From: Rhizobium sp. CSW-27
GTDB lineage: Bacteria > Pseudomonadota > Alphaproteobacteria > Rhizobiales > Rhizobiaceae
Assembly (NCBI RefSeq): GCF_018760785.1
Contig: NZ_JAHHZO010000019.1
Coordinates: 1 to 64,000 of the forward strand
DNA: 64,000 bases
Reading direction: 5' to 3'
Shown here: positions 34,158-42,198 of the stretch, in pieces
How the letters are laid out: each line of letters begins with the position of its first letter
How positions within the stretch are numbered: position 1 is the stretch's first letter
Notes under the pieces: model-generated
Told to the model about the DNA's origin: nothing
The model's database searches: none
The model's input: the letters and a program-made list of their open reading frames with translations, nothing else
Program-made: the position numbers and the translations under genes

Positions 34158-35332
34158 TGACCAGACCGCTTGCCGTGATCGTCGGCGCAGGTGTCGCCGG
34201 TCTTGCTGCCGCCTGGTGGCTGGACAAGGCCGGTTGGCGCTCGCTCGTCATCGAACGTGCTCCGGAATTGCGTCAGAACGGCTACATGCTCGGCCTCTCC
34301 GGCCTTGGTTTCGAGACCGTCAGCCGCATGGGCCTCATCGAAACGCTGGAGGCGGCGTCATACCGGATCGATGAGAACGTCTATAAAGACAGCAAGGGGC
34401 GCGAACTGCTGCGTTTACGGTATCGCGATTTTATACGTGATCTTCCTTATCTCGCCATACGCCGGAACGATCTCGTTCGGGCGCTGGCCGAGAGCCTGCC
34501 GGACACGGCTCAAATCCGTTTCGGCGAAACGGTGGCCGGTTTCAAGGACAAAGGCACGCATGTTGACGTGAGCCTGGCAAGCGGCGAGACGGTGACGGCC
34601 GATCTGCTGATCGGTGCCGATGGCTTTCGCTCGAGCACGCGGCAGGCGCTGTTTGGGCCGGATGGCGACTGTCTCCAGCCGCTGGGTTATTATTTCTCGG
34701 TCTATGACGTTGGCGCTCCTAAGGATTTCAAGACCGATTTCGTCTCCTATACGGAACCGGGACATCTTGCCGAATATTATGCGCTTCATGGCGGACGTTT
34801 GGCCGCCATGCATGTCTGGCGCGACGATCGCAGCGGATTGGAACGGGTGCCGGACAAGTTGGCCTTGCTCAACAGTATCAGTGCAGGCAGTCATCCTCAG
34901 GTTCGTGCACTGCTCGAACAAGCCGGGAGCGCAGAGGACCCCATTGTCGTGGACAGCCTGACCATGGTCGATCTGCCGCAATGGTCGAAGGGCCGGGTGC
35001 TTCTCCTTGGCGATGCCGCGCATTGCCTGACACTGGTTTCGGGGCAGGGGGCGGGTATGGCACTGGCCTCTGCGGAAATGCTGGCGCAAGCGCTGAAGGA
35101 GAGCGGCGACCTGACCGCGGCACTGGCGCATCACGAGGCGCGCTTACGGCCCATCATTGGCCGACTTCAGGTGAGAAGCCGCAAGATGGCGGCGATTTTC
35201 ATTCCACAAAGCTGGTTCGCGTTCCGTTTGCGGAATTTCGTCATGCGCCACATGCCGCGCGCATGGCTGGGCAGATATTTCAGCAGCGCAATCAGGTCTG
35301 AAATCGAACTGGCACGGAGAGGATCGAACTGA
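34154..35332 (+). CDS. FAD-dependent monooxygenase (aromatic hydroxylase family)
   Basis: A 392-residue class A flavin monooxygenase. It has the N-terminal Rossmann motif IVGAGVAGLAAAWWLDKAG, the second FAD/NADPH motif LLIGADGFRSSTR, and the third motif GRVLLLGDAAHCLTLVSGQGAGMALASAEMLA (residues about 275-310). The C-terminal region continues to a basic amphipathic stretch RNFVMRHMPRAWLGRYF, perhaps a membrane contact. Family members hydroxylate phenolic rings, salicylate or tetracyclines. Being translationally coupled to a siderophore importer with no biosynthetic genes nearby, it could modify or break an imported aromatic siderophore to release iron. That role is inferred. Confidence 0.82.
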   Translation: MMTRPLAVIVGAGVAGLAAAWWLDKAGWRSLVIERAPELRQNGYMLGLSGLGFETVSRMGLIETLEAASYRIDENVYKDSKGRELLRLRYRDFIRDLPYLAIRRNDLVRALAESLPDTAQIRFGETVAGFKDKGTHVDVSLASGETVTADLLIGADGFRSSTRQALFGPDGDCLQPLGYYFSVYDVGAPKDFKTDFVSYTEPGHLAEYYALHGGRLAAMHVWRDDRSGLERVPDKLALLNSISAGSHPQVRALLEQAGSAEDPIVVDSLTMVDLPQWSKGRVLLLGDAAHCLTLVSGQGAGMALASAEMLAQALKESGDLTAALAHHEARLRPIIGRLQVRSRKMAAIFIPQSWFAFRLRNFVMRHMPRAWLGRYFSSAIRSEIELARRGSN

Positions 35333-35780
35333 ACAATTTCCAGTGTTGTCGCTGCTGAGAGCCAGCGGCAATCTTCTGCTGTCGGATTGACACAACAGGC
35401 TGAAACCGGTTGTCGAGAAATATGCATACCTGAGCTCCATATCAGTGCGCTGAATGTGAAGAGCCGGAAGTTTCAGTCATTTTTCGTTGGATCTACCCGT
35501 CTATGGTTCAAATCCCATCAAGAGCTCGAATTTGACGGCTGCGATCTCAGAAAGTCGGGAAACGGACGCATGCCCGTACCGATGTGGCGATGTCTCGGAT
35601 AGGCGTCTGACCACCAAAACTGCGTCAGAGCGAGCCTCTGGCGCTGATGGCGAGTCGGCCGCCACGCCGAAATACAGCCGCATAGGTCCTGATCGATTAG
35701 GGCGGCATTAGTGATACGTTTCTGGGTGAGGTTTAGATTTCTAGGATCAGATTCGAGGCAAGTCGTTCTGCTCTTTGCGC
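35333..35780. other. Intergenic gap between the two chelate modules
   Basis: About 450 bases with no convincing gene. The short open frames have no ribosome binding site or motif. The stretch contains the right copy of the tRNA-like direct repeat (35503-35522). Both flanking genes end here, so no promoter is expected, and I see no strong terminator hairpin. Confidence 0.6.
35503..35522 (+). repeat. Right copy of the 20-bp tRNA-like direct repeat
   Basis: ATGGTTCAAATCCCATCAAG matches the left copy at 22868-22887 at 19 of 20 positions in the same orientation. A weaker relative, GGTTCGTATCCCTCTCAAG, occurs at 3040-3058. No full cloverleaf can be folded around any of them. Confidence 0.45.
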
Positions 35781-37088
35781 TTACGGGTTCTGCAGATGGT
35801 GCGCAAAGGTGTCGCCCGAATAGTCACGGCGCAGCAGCCCGGCATCTGACAAAGCCGGCATCAGCTGCTCGAGGGCAAGATGCATGCAGCCGGTCGATCC
35901 TCCGGGTGTCAGAACGAAGCCGTCGATGGCGCCTTCATCAACCCACTGGCTGATTTCCGCAAGCGCATCCTCCACCGTGCCGATGATGCGCCAATGCCCG
36001 GAGCCGTTGACCTCGGGCCTCTCCAGCAATTGGGACACCGTCAGGTCCTCGCGCGCAATCAGACGCTGCAACAATTCGGCATGGGTCTGACTTCCGCGCG
36101 TGATAAAGGGATGCGGCAGATCGGCGACCGTCACGTTCCGGTCGTCCGGCCAATCCGAAAGATCGAGCCCGATCAGGTTCAGCACATGGGCCAGCTTTCG
36201 CCCGCGATCGGCCCCTGCATGCGTCGCCTCGAACAGGTCCATCGCCTCCGCACGGCTCGCGCCGAGAAAGAGGCTCAAGCCGGGCAGAAGGCGGATGTCG
36301 TCAGCACTGCGGCCCTGGGCCGCTGCCCGCGCGCGCAGGTCTAGCCGAAACTCAATCGCAGCCTGCATGTCCGGCGTCGATGCAAAAATCGCGTCGGCGA
36401 AACGCGACGCAAATTGGCGCCCGGCCTCCGAGGCCCCCGCCTGCACCAACGGAACCGGCGCCCGACCGAAGGCCGGAATGTTGAGCGGTCCCTTGACCTT
36501 GAAATGCCGGCCGGCGTGGTCGATCGGACGGATCAGGCTCGGATCCGCCATCATCCCTGTCTCGCGATCCCGGACCATGGCCTTTTCAGGGTAGCTCTCC
36601 CACAGCGCCTGCACGACTTCGACATATTCATGCGCCCTGTCGTATCGATCTTCTGAAGACGGCATGGCATCGAGGCCGAAATTCTGGTTGCCATCAAGTG
36701 CGGTGACGATGTTCCACCCGGCGCGCCCCTGGCTTAGCCAATGCAAAGACATCATCTGCCGTGCCAGAATATAGGGCGGCATGAACATGGTGGAGACGGT
36801 GGACAGGAGTCCGATCTTCTGCGTCTCGCGCGCCAGCGCCGCAAGCAGCACGGTCGGATCGAGGCTGGCGAAGCCACCGCCCTTGGCGAGCAGGGCCATG
36901 TTCACGAACATCGTATCCGGGCGAAACACGAAGTCGAGCTTGGCGGCCTCCGCCCGATGGGCGATATCGATGAAGAACTCCGCGCCGAGCATGGTGTGCG
37001 TGCCGCTATCGGAGCGCCGCCAGCCATTGCCGCTCAGCCATGTCGGGGCCAGCGACATGCCGATATTCAATCTCTTCGACCTGCGCAT
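35781..37088 (-). CDS. NtaA/SnaA/DszA-family FMNH2-dependent monooxygenase
   Basis: About 435 residues. ATG 37088 has AAGGG six bases upstream. It is a luciferase-like (LLM) TIM-barrel protein of the NtaA branch. It begins RSKRLNIGMSLAPTW, and has FVFRPDTMF, the hallmark GRAGWNIVTA at residues 121-130, DRYDRAHEYVEVVQALW, and VPLVQAGASEAGRQFASRFADAIF (about 210-235). Relatives oxidise nitrilotriacetate, EDTA, dibenzothiophene sulfone and pristinamycin. They need a separate flavin reductase, which is not encoded here. It follows the TonB receptor by 63 bases in the same operon. Oxidative breakdown of an imported metal chelator is the best inference. Confidence 0.85.
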   Translation of the reverse strand: MRRSKRLNIGMSLAPTWLSGNGWRRSDSGTHTMLGAEFFIDIAHRAEAAKLDFVFRPDTMFVNMALLAKGGGFASLDPTVLLAALARETQKIGLLSTVSTMFMPPYILARQMMSLHWLSQGRAGWNIVTALDGNQNFGLDAMPSSEDRYDRAHEYVEVVQALWESYPEKAMVRDRETGMMADPSLIRPIDHAGRHFKVKGPLNIPAFGRAPVPLVQAGASEAGRQFASRFADAIFASTPDMQAAIEFRLDLRARAAAQGRSADDIRLLPGLSLFLGASRAEAMDLFEATHAGADRGRKLAHVLNLIGLDLSDWPDDRNVTVADLPHPFITRGSQTHAELLQRLIAREDLTVSQLLERPEVNGSGHWRIIGTVEDALAEISQWVDEGAIDGFVLTPGGSTGCMHLALEQLMPALSDAGLLRRDYSGDTFAHHLQNP

Positions 37089-37151
37089 CGCATGCCCTTT
37101 CATTTCGTGAAGCAAGGGGCCAGCCGAAGAGCCAGCCCCTTTCAGTGGTAA

Positions 37152-39251
37152 TCAGAAGGTACCGCGAACACCGATGCCGAACATGCGCGGCGCGGTCATG
37201 CTGGCCTCGGTGCCGCCGATGCCTCGGTTCTGCTGCATGTAGGTCGGAGACCGTTCGTCGAAGACGTTCTTGACGTAACCATAAACATCCAGCCCCTCGC
37301 GGACCTTGTAGGTCGCATTGACATCGACGACCGTATACGGATCCACCGCATAGACGGCAGTGTTGGCCGTGTCGGAATAGTAGCCGTCGATATGGCGGGC
37401 CTGGCCGGACAGGTTGAGCGCCTCGGTCACGTCCCAGCTGGCGCCCAGCGTCAGGGTGTAGCCGGGGGATTTCGCGAACTCGTTGCCTTCATAGGCGACA
37501 TTGCTGTCAATTTCGTCGATCTCGGTTTTCAGCAGGCCGACACCTGCCTTCAGCACCAGATTGTCGAGCAACTGGTAGTTGGCCTCCACCTCCATGCCAT
37601 AGGCATGCGCCTTTTCGGCATTGATGGTGTAGGACTGGTAGACATTGTTCGAGACTTCCACCGGAATGTTGAACTGGGCATTCTTCATGTCCATGTAGAA
37701 GATGTTTGCATTCACCGTGAGCCGATCATCGAGCAGGCTTGTGCGCGTAAAGATCTCATAATTCCAGATCGATTCTTCCTCGAACTCCATCCAGTTGCGC
37801 GAGGAGAGATTGAGCGAGACGCCACCCGGATTATATCCACGGCTCACCATCGCGCCGACGGTCCATTCCGGATTGAATTCATAAGCCAGCGAAGCCTTCG
37901 GCAAGAGGGCCGAGAAGGTCTCGTCGAAGGCAACGCTGTTGGCGGAATAGACCGATTGGCCATCGCGCTGGATCCGATCGACCTGATAGCGCAGCCCGCC
38001 CGTGAACGTCCATTGATCGGTCAGGCGGTAGCTCGCCTCGGTGAACAGGCCGACATTGTCCTTCGTATCGTCGAAGGTCGATATCGTGCCGTATGTACCG
38101 GTCAGATACAGGATTTCGTCTGTTTTCGTATGGCCGTAGTAGAGACCGGCAACACCGCTCAGCACATCCTCCTGATCGCCGAAGGTCACCCGGGTTTCGT
38201 TCGAGACGTTGGTCTGGTCGATGTCCGCGTCCCCGTTATTGACCATCCCGACCGTTCGAACCGCTTTGGTGTCGGACAGCTGGGTCTGGTTGGACACGAC
38301 AACCCCGTTGGCAAAATCATAGCTGAGGTCGAGCACGCCGACATTGGTCTTCTGCGCCCAACTCGGCATGGTCGTCGTGATGTGGTTCAGGTCCTCATAA
38401 GGGGCGGACGCGGCTTCCTGGCTCGGACGGTTCGTGTCGCTATAGGAATAGGTGAGCTTGGCCGAGAAGCCGGAGAGCTCCGACGGCTCCCAGAGGAGCT
38501 TGGCGCGACCGGTGAAGGACTTGAAGTTCTGATCCGTCCCCGCGCGGTAGAAGCCGGAATTGATGTAATCGATGAACGTGTCGCGGCCGGAATAGTCCAG
38601 GGCGATCCGTCCTGCCAGCTCATCCTCGATGATCGGACCTGAAACGGCGACCGAAGCGCGGCGTGTCTTATAGCTTCCGATTTCGCCCTGATAGGACACT
38701 TCCGGGTCGAAGGTCGGATCCTTCGTCTTGACCAGCAGCGCACCGGCAATTGCGTTTGCACCCTGCGATGTCGTCTGCGGACCACGGAACACTTCGAGGC
38801 TCTCAAGGTCCCAGATGGAGGAGGCACCGAAGTAGAACTCGTTATAGGTGAGGTAGTGGCCATCAACATTGATGGAGGCGCGCGGCACGGTTCCCGCGAA
38901 GAATGCCGTCGAACCCGTGTTCGGCCCCTGCGTATCCAGACCGCGGATGATCGGCGCGCTGACGCTGTCGGGGTAGACGACGTTCGGCACATCGGAGATC
39001 GCTTCGGAGACCGAGGTCCTTCCCTCTTTCTGTTCCTCCTCGATCTGCTTGGCCGATTTGGCCGAGACGGAGGATGCAGTCTTGCGGATGTCGCGCGCGA
39101 CCTTCTCGCCGGTGATGAGGATCGGCGTGAGAACCGTACCTTCCTCGTTTTCCTTCGCATCTTCGGCCCGCGCAACGCCAGCGACGAGCGCCGCAGACAA
39201 AGCCAGGAAACTGACGCCATAACACAGACGGCGCGTGGACAGGGACCCCAT
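37152..39251 (-). CDS. TonB-dependent receptor for a metal chelate
   Basis: A 699-residue outer-membrane receptor with signal peptide ending GVARA-EDA. The plug contains TPILITGEKVARDIRKTASSV, SEAISDVPNVVYPDS, INVDGHYLTYNEFYFGASS and LEVFRGPQTTSQGANAIAGALLV. The barrel ends MFGIGVRGTF. The plug differs from the two receptors of the siderophore island and is less FyuA-like. It leads an operon with the NtaA-family monooxygenase and is divergent from the IclR regulator. The cognate inner-membrane transporter is probably the FecBCDE-like system at 40.3-44.3 kb. Confidence 0.87.
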   Translation of the reverse strand: MGSLSTRRLCYGVSFLALSAALVAGVARAEDAKENEEGTVLTPILITGEKVARDIRKTASSVSAKSAKQIEEEQKEGRTSVSEAISDVPNVVYPDSVSAPIIRGLDTQGPNTGSTAFFAGTVPRASINVDGHYLTYNEFYFGASSIWDLESLEVFRGPQTTSQGANAIAGALLVKTKDPTFDPEVSYQGEIGSYKTRRASVAVSGPIIEDELAGRIALDYSGRDTFIDYINSGFYRAGTDQNFKSFTGRAKLLWEPSELSGFSAKLTYSYSDTNRPSQEAASAPYEDLNHITTTMPSWAQKTNVGVLDLSYDFANGVVVSNQTQLSDTKAVRTVGMVNNGDADIDQTNVSNETRVTFGDQEDVLSGVAGLYYGHTKTDEILYLTGTYGTISTFDDTKDNVGLFTEASYRLTDQWTFTGGLRYQVDRIQRDGQSVYSANSVAFDETFSALLPKASLAYEFNPEWTVGAMVSRGYNPGGVSLNLSSRNWMEFEEESIWNYEIFTRTSLLDDRLTVNANIFYMDMKNAQFNIPVEVSNNVYQSYTINAEKAHAYGMEVEANYQLLDNLVLKAGVGLLKTEIDEIDSNVAYEGNEFAKSPGYTLTLGASWDVTEALNLSGQARHIDGYYSDTANTAVYAVDPYTVVDVNATYKVREGLDVYGYVKNVFDERSPTYMQQNRGIGGTEASMTAPRMFGIGVRGTF

Positions 39252-39274
39252 TGCTACTCTCTCCTAATACATGA

Positions 39275-39297
39275 CTAGAATTATCATGTTCTTCTAA
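39275..39297. promoter_or_regulatory. Inverted repeat just upstream of the TonB receptor
   Basis: CTAGAA at 39275-39280 and TTCTAA at 39292-39297 form a dyad with an 11-base spacer, 24 bases before the receptor start. The half-sites look like rhizobial Irr (ICE) elements, but the known ICE spacer is shorter. Iron control is therefore only suggested. Confidence 0.3.
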
Positions 39298-39322
39298 TCG
39301 TGCCGGAGAATGTTCCGCAATA

Positions 39323-39344
39323 AGGAATGCATTCCACAATGCAA
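39323..39344. promoter_or_regulatory. Shared operator, TonB receptor/IclR divergent promoter
   Basis: GGAATGCATTCC at 39324-39335 is a perfect 12-bp palindrome, followed by ACAATGCA. On the opposite strand a closely similar sequence, GGATGCGTTCCGCAATGCAA, occupies 41138-41157 in the promoter of the FecBCDE-like genes. The two differ by one deletion and two substitutions over the aligned core. IclR proteins bind short palindromes of this type, so the adjacent IclR gene is the probable ligand-responsive repressor. Confidence 0.6.
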
Positions 39345-39503
39345 GAAAATTTATCCGCTTGAAAGCTGTTGCCGGACTGCAACATGGACGGAGCCGGTGC
39401 GCGGCGCCGGGCGAAATCCTGGCTGTTGACTGAGGGGCCGCCCCGCGCCATGACAGTGACACGGGAACCGGCGGTGCCGCCGAGGAAGAGAGGATGAGGC
39501 GCT

Positions 39504-40319
39504 TTGGCAATCGACAATTCAGAAGATCACGAGACTGATGCCCATGCCGAAAAGCGGTCCGGCACCATTCAGTCCGTCTCGATCGCCACCCGTTTCCTCA
39601 GCATTCTGGCAGATGCCGAGCAGGAGCTCGCTTTGGGCGAATTGGCCCGTCGCGCCGAAACCGGCCGCTCGACCGCTCACCGCTATCTGCAGAGCCTGGT
39701 CAAGGAGGGCCTTGCACAGCAGGATCCCGGTACCGGCCTCTATGACCTCGGCCCGACCGCCCTTCACATCGGGATTGGCGCGCTGAGGCGCATCGATGCC
39801 GTGGAAATCGCGGCCCGTTACATGAAATCGCTGACCCACGACCATGCCATGAGCGGCGGCGTTGCGATCTGGACAGATCGAGGCCCGACACTCGTCCGCT
39901 GGTACAGAAGCGCCTTCTTCTCGGTCAATCCCTTGGCCTTGGGCGACATTCTGCCAATCGACAACACCGCCTGCGGACTGGTCTTCCAGGCGCATCTCCC
40001 CAAAGTCAGGATCGACGCCGCGCGCAAGCAGCAACCCACCCACTTCCGTGGCTCAGCCCCGGACAAAGCCACCCTGGACCGCGTCAGGGAAACCGGCTGG
40101 GCGGAGATGACCAGCCATCTTCTGTCGAATGTCACGGGCCAGGCCGTTCCGATCTTCGACGCGCAGGAGGAAATCGTTTGCGTGGTCACTACGGTGACGG
40201 ATCTGGGCCAATTGCGTGCGCCGGAAGACCGTGAAGCCCTGTTGCGGGAGGCCTGTCGCATTAATGAGGCCACCGGCGGCGTCGCCTTTGCCAGGCGGGC
40301 GCTGCGCTCCGCCTCCTAG
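39504..40319 (+). CDS. IclR-family transcriptional regulator
   Basis: A 271-residue protein, with TTG 39504 as start (GAGGATGAGG lies just upstream and no in-frame ATG fits). The N-terminal winged helix is SVSIATRFLSILADAEQELALGELARRAETGRSTAHRYLQSLVKEG (residues about 24-70). The C-terminal effector-binding domain has the GAF-like IclR pattern: GILPI-like DILPIDNTACGLVFQAHLP and GWAEMTSHLLSNVTGQAVPIFDAQEEIVCVVTTV. IclR proteins usually respond to catabolic substrates, which fits control of chelator breakdown. Its stop overlaps that of the convergent ATPase gene. Confidence 0.87.
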   Translation: MAIDNSEDHETDAHAEKRSGTIQSVSIATRFLSILADAEQELALGELARRAETGRSTAHRYLQSLVKEGLAQQDPGTGLYDLGPTALHIGIGALRRIDAVEIAARYMKSLTHDHAMSGGVAIWTDRGPTLVRWYRSAFFSVNPLALGDILPIDNTACGLVFQAHLPKVRIDAARKQQPTHFRGSAPDKATLDRVRETGWAEMTSHLLSNVTGQAVPIFDAQEEIVCVVTTVTDLGQLRAPEDREALLREACRINEATGGVAFARRALRSAS

Positions 40320-41101
40320 AAATTCTGCCGCATGGGAACGACGAGAGGCGTCCCGGCCACAGGGTCGGGGATGATCTTCGCGCGCAGCCCGAAAACATCG
40401 AGCAGAAGCCGCTCGGTCACAATCTCGGCGGGCGCGCCCTGCGCCAGGATCGCCCCGTCCTTCATGGCGATCAGGTGAGACGCATAGCGGCAGGCCTGAT
40501 TGAGATCGTGCAGGACGGCGACGATCAGGCGACCCTTCGTATTGAGGTCCGACAGAAGATCGAGCAGTTCGATCTGGTGAGTAATGTCGAGATAGGTCGT
40601 GGGCTCGTCGAGCAGCAGCAGGGGCGTATCCTGCGCGAGCAGCATCGCGATCCACACGCGCTGTCGCTGGCCGCCCGACAATTCGTCGACGAGCCGGTCG
40701 GCGAGCGGCATGATCCGCGTCGCCTGAAGGGCCCGCTCGACGGCCTCTCGATCCGCCTCGCTCCATTGCCGGAAGAAGCTCTGGTGCGGAAAGCGCCCCC
40801 GAGCCACCAGGTCGAAGACGGTAATGCCCGGCGGTGCGGTCGCCGTCTGCGGCAGGAGACCCAATTGCCGGGCGACCATTTGCGACGGCAGGTCCTTTAG
40901 GCTTTTTCCGTCGAGCAGGACCTGGCCCGCCGATGGAGCGATCAGCCGGGACAAGGCCTTCAGCAAGGTTGATTTTCCACTGGCATTCGGCCCGATGATA
41001 ACCGTGAAACCGTGATCGGGAATGGCCACGGAAAGGCTTTCAGACACCGTGCGGTTCTCGTAGCGAAGTGTCAGGTCGTGCGCGGAAAGCCGGTGGATCA
41101 A
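40316..41101 (-). CDS. FecE/FhuC-type ABC transporter ATPase
   Basis: About 261 residues if started at TTG 41101, which has GGGAG six bases upstream and begins right before the conserved HRLSAHDLTLRYENRTV. In-frame ATGs at 41143 and 41155 lie inside the probable operator and are less likely. Motifs: Walker A GPNASGKSTLL, Q-loop LGLLPQTATAPPGITV, signature LSGGQRQRVWIAMLLAQ, Walker B LLLLDEPTTYLDITHQ, switch AVLHDLNQACRYA. This is the iron-siderophore ATPase class. It is transcribed divergently from its binding protein and permeases, which is unusual but shares the same promoter region. Confidence 0.87.
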   Translation of the reverse strand: MIHRLSAHDLTLRYENRTVSESLSVAIPDHGFTVIIGPNASGKSTLLKALSRLIAPSAGQVLLDGKSLKDLPSQMVARQLGLLPQTATAPPGITVFDLVARGRFPHQSFFRQWSEADREAVERALQATRIMPLADRLVDELSGGQRQRVWIAMLLAQDTPLLLLDEPTTYLDITHQIELLDLLSDLNTKGRLIVAVLHDLNQACRYASHLIAMKDGAILAQGAPAEIVTERLLLDVFGLRAKIIPDPVAGTPLVVPMRQNF

Positions 41102-41137
41102 GGATAACTCCCGATGGCCAATCTCTGTTCTGGCGTA

Positions 41138-41158
41138 TTGCATTGCGGAACGCATCCT
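41138..41158. promoter_or_regulatory. Shared operator, FecBCDE-like divergent promoter
   Basis: TTGCATTGCGGAACGCATCC, read on the other strand, closely matches the palindromic operator at 39323-39344. It sits 37 bases before the proposed ATPase start and 66 bases before the proposed binding-protein start. One regulator, most simply the IclR protein, would thus control receptor, monooxygenase and inner-membrane transporter together. Confidence 0.55.
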
Positions 41159-41223
41159 GCAATATGGACTAGATGAAATTTATCAAGTTTATCCTCGCCC
41201 GTCGAGGATCACACATTGACGGC

Positions 41224-42198
41224 ATGGCAATGCGAACCTTTTTGCTTCATCTGCTGCTGGCTGCGGTCGGCGCGGTATCCCTGACATTCGACCCCGCCTT
41301 GACCCTCGCACAGGAAGACGCCTGGCCCCGCACGGTCCGCCATGAGGCCGGTGAACTGACCCTTCCGGCCAAGCCGAAACGGATCCTTTCGACCAGCCCC
41401 AGCGTCACGGGAATTCTCCTTGCGATGCAGGCGCCCCTTCTCGCCTCCGCAGCCACCACACCCAGTCCATTGACGGACAACAAGGGTTTTTTCACCCAAT
41501 GGGCCAAGGTTGCCGATGAGCGCGGGGTCAAGGTTCTTTATCCGAATCTGTCTTTTGATATAGAAGCCATCATCGCCTGGGAGCCCGATCTGGTTATCGG
41601 TTCCGCCACCGGCGCCGACAGCATCGTCCAATATCTGCCGGAACTACAGGCACAGGGGATACCCACCCTGGTGGTCAACTACTCCAACCGAAGCTGGCAG
41701 GAACTGGCCACGCAACTCGGTGTGGCCACCGGCCGGGAACAGGAGGCGGCCGAAGCCATCAACCGCTTCGACACTCATCTACGGGAGGTGGCCAAAACCA
41801 TCCGGTCGATACCGGAACCCGTCTCCATCGTCGGCTACGGCATCAGCGGCAGTTACTCCATCGGCAAAGCGCAAAGTCCGCAAGGACAGGTGCTGGCGGC
41901 GCTCGGCCTGACCGTGGCGGACTTGCCCGAGGCACTCAGATCCCAGGTCAGCCGCAGTTCGGACGCCGACTTCATCTCCCGGGAAAACCTGTCCGCAGCC
42001 ATCGCCGGCACCCATGTGTTTCTGCTGCGCGCGACCGACAGCGATATCGCCGCCTTCCTCGCCGATCCGCTGCTCGCCAATCTGCCGGCGGTGAAGAAGA
42101 AGCAGGTCTACACCCTGGGGCCCACCTCGTTCCGCATCGACTATTATTCCGGTCTGCAAATGGTCGACGCGGTGGCTCACGGCCTCGGCACCCGATGA
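41224..42198 (+). CDS. FecB/FepB-type periplasmic siderophore-binding protein
   Basis: About 324 residues from ATG 41224; the frame is open to 41173, and MRT at 41230 is another option. A signal peptide (TFLLHLLLAAVGAVSLTFDPALTLA) precedes QEDAW. The class III binding-protein fold shows RTVRHEAGELTLPAKPKRILSTSPSVTGILLAM, FDIEAIIAWEPDLVIGSATGA and GIPTLVVNYSNRSWQELATQLG. The closest families bind ferric siderophores such as enterobactin or achromobactin. It overlaps the first permease by four bases. Ligand is unknown but presumably the chelate taken up by the TonB receptor. Confidence 0.84.
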   Translation: MAMRTFLLHLLLAAVGAVSLTFDPALTLAQEDAWPRTVRHEAGELTLPAKPKRILSTSPSVTGILLAMQAPLLASAATTPSPLTDNKGFFTQWAKVADERGVKVLYPNLSFDIEAIIAWEPDLVIGSATGADSIVQYLPELQAQGIPTLVVNYSNRSWQELATQLGVATGREQEAAEAINRFDTHLREVAKTIRSIPEPVSIVGYGISGSYSIGKAQSPQGQVLAALGLTVADLPEALRSQVSRSSDADFISRENLSAAIAGTHVFLLRATDSDIAAFLADPLLANLPAVKKKQVYTLGPTSFRIDYYSGLQMVDAVAHGLGTR

